Origin: Clostridia bacterium
GTDB taxonomy: Bacteria; Bacillota; Clostridia; Christensenellales; Aristaeellaceae
Assembly (NCBI GenBank): GCA_017412445.1
Contig: JAFPYA010000147.1
Span: 1-7,403 of the forward strand
Direction: 5' to 3'
Length of the DNA: 7,403 nucleotides
The notes under the pieces were generated by a model that had not been told where the DNA came from, ran no database searches, and was given only the letters and a program-made list of their open reading frames with translations. Every line of letters begins with the position of its first letter. Position 1 is the first letter of the stretch. A program made the position numbers and the translations under genes. Positions 7,118-7,403 of this stretch are shown here, one piece after another.

Positions 7118-7403
7118 TTACTTCAGCTCGGCGAAGTACTTGATGGTGCGGACCATCTGGCTGGTGTAGCTGTTCTCGTTGTCGTACCAGGACACGACCT
7201 GCACCTGATAGGTGTCGTCGTCGATCTTGGTGACCATGGTCTGGTTGGCATCGAACAGAGAGCCGTAGGTCATGCCGATGATGTCGCTGGAGACCAGCTT
7301 CTCGGTGGTGTAGCCGAAGGACTCATTGCTGGCGGCCTTCATGGCGGCGTTGATGGATTCCTTGGTCACGTCCTTGCCCTTGACGACGGCTACCAGGATG
7401 GTG
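7118..7403 (-). CDS. gap: Glyceraldehyde-3-phosphate dehydrogenase, C-terminal 94 residues (partial)
   Basis: This is the glycolytic enzyme that oxidises glyceraldehyde 3-phosphate to 1,3-bisphosphoglycerate with NAD, acting in the cytosol. Only the end of the gene is in the window; the frame is open to the right edge, so the active-site Cys and the NAD-binding domain lie outside. Visible family marks are the segment TKESINAAMKAASNESFGYT, the block VSSDIIGMTYGSLFD, and the near-terminal WYDNENSYTSQMVRTIKYF, whose Asn and Tyr correspond to the conserved nicotinamide-contacting asparagine and adjacent tyrosine of the family. The WYDNE(M/N)SY form is typical of Firmicutes. Codon choice differs from the other genes here: all isoleucines in this part are ATC and leucines CTG, as expected of a highly expressed gene. 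It is convergent to the EamA gene and ends 17 nt before a strong terminator. Confidence 0.97.
   Translation of the reverse strand, partial: TILVAVVKGKDVTKESINAAMKAASNESFGYTTEKLVSSDIIGMTYGSLFDANQTMVTKIDDDTYQVQVVSWYDNENSYTSQMVRTIKYFAELK

Noticed and set aside
1..7403. CRISPR array, tRNA/rRNA, insertion sequence or phage genes
   Set aside because: I saw no regularly spaced repeats, no structural RNA signatures, no transposase-like proteins and no terminal inverted repeats in the window.

Overview
The window looks like a piece of a GC-rich Firmicutes chromosome, most likely a Clostridia or Christensenellales-type anaerobe. The reasons are a DUF5696-type protein beside sugar ABC permeases (an arrangement I know from Clostridia and Paenibacillus), strong GGAGG-type ribosome sites, and a GAPDH tail of the Firmicutes WYDNENSY type. 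This placement is inference; there is no rRNA or other phylogenetic marker in the window. Coding density is high. TGA is used as a normal stop codon. The transport, esterase and EamA genes use the ATA isoleucine codon freely.

Layout. Positions 3-4478 hold three tightly overlapping plus-strand genes: a DUF5696-family protein (5' end outside the window), a MalF-like permease and a MalG-like permease. They read as the 3' part of a carbohydrate (CUT1) ABC-importer operon, closed by a strong terminator at 4514-4559. A consensus-like promoter with an extended -10 (4568-4596) then drives a secreted alpha/beta-hydrolase of the esterase/PHB-depolymerase type (4635-5909). A GC-rich hairpin with a short T run (5919-5949) separates this from a GTG-started EamA/DMT-family transporter (5988-6869). 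The 200-bp stretch 6870-7069 has no convincing intact gene. It does hold a minus-strand reading frame resembling a short signal-peptide protein interrupted by an in-frame TGA, and a small direct repeat. From 7118 to the right edge the minus strand encodes the C-terminal 94 residues of glyceraldehyde-3-phosphate dehydrogenase, with a very strong terminator at 7063-7100.

How the genes may work together. The permease pair would import an oligosaccharide, using a solute-binding protein (probably encoded upstream) and a shared ATPase encoded elsewhere. The DUF5696 protein may process or bind the glycan, and the exported esterase could remove ester substituents. The esterase link rests only on proximity, because it has its own promoter. 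The EamA transporter and GAPDH appear functionally unrelated. I see no clear new defence, mobile or RNA system here. The points most worth a second look are the uncharacterised DUF5696 protein and the interrupted small reading frame.
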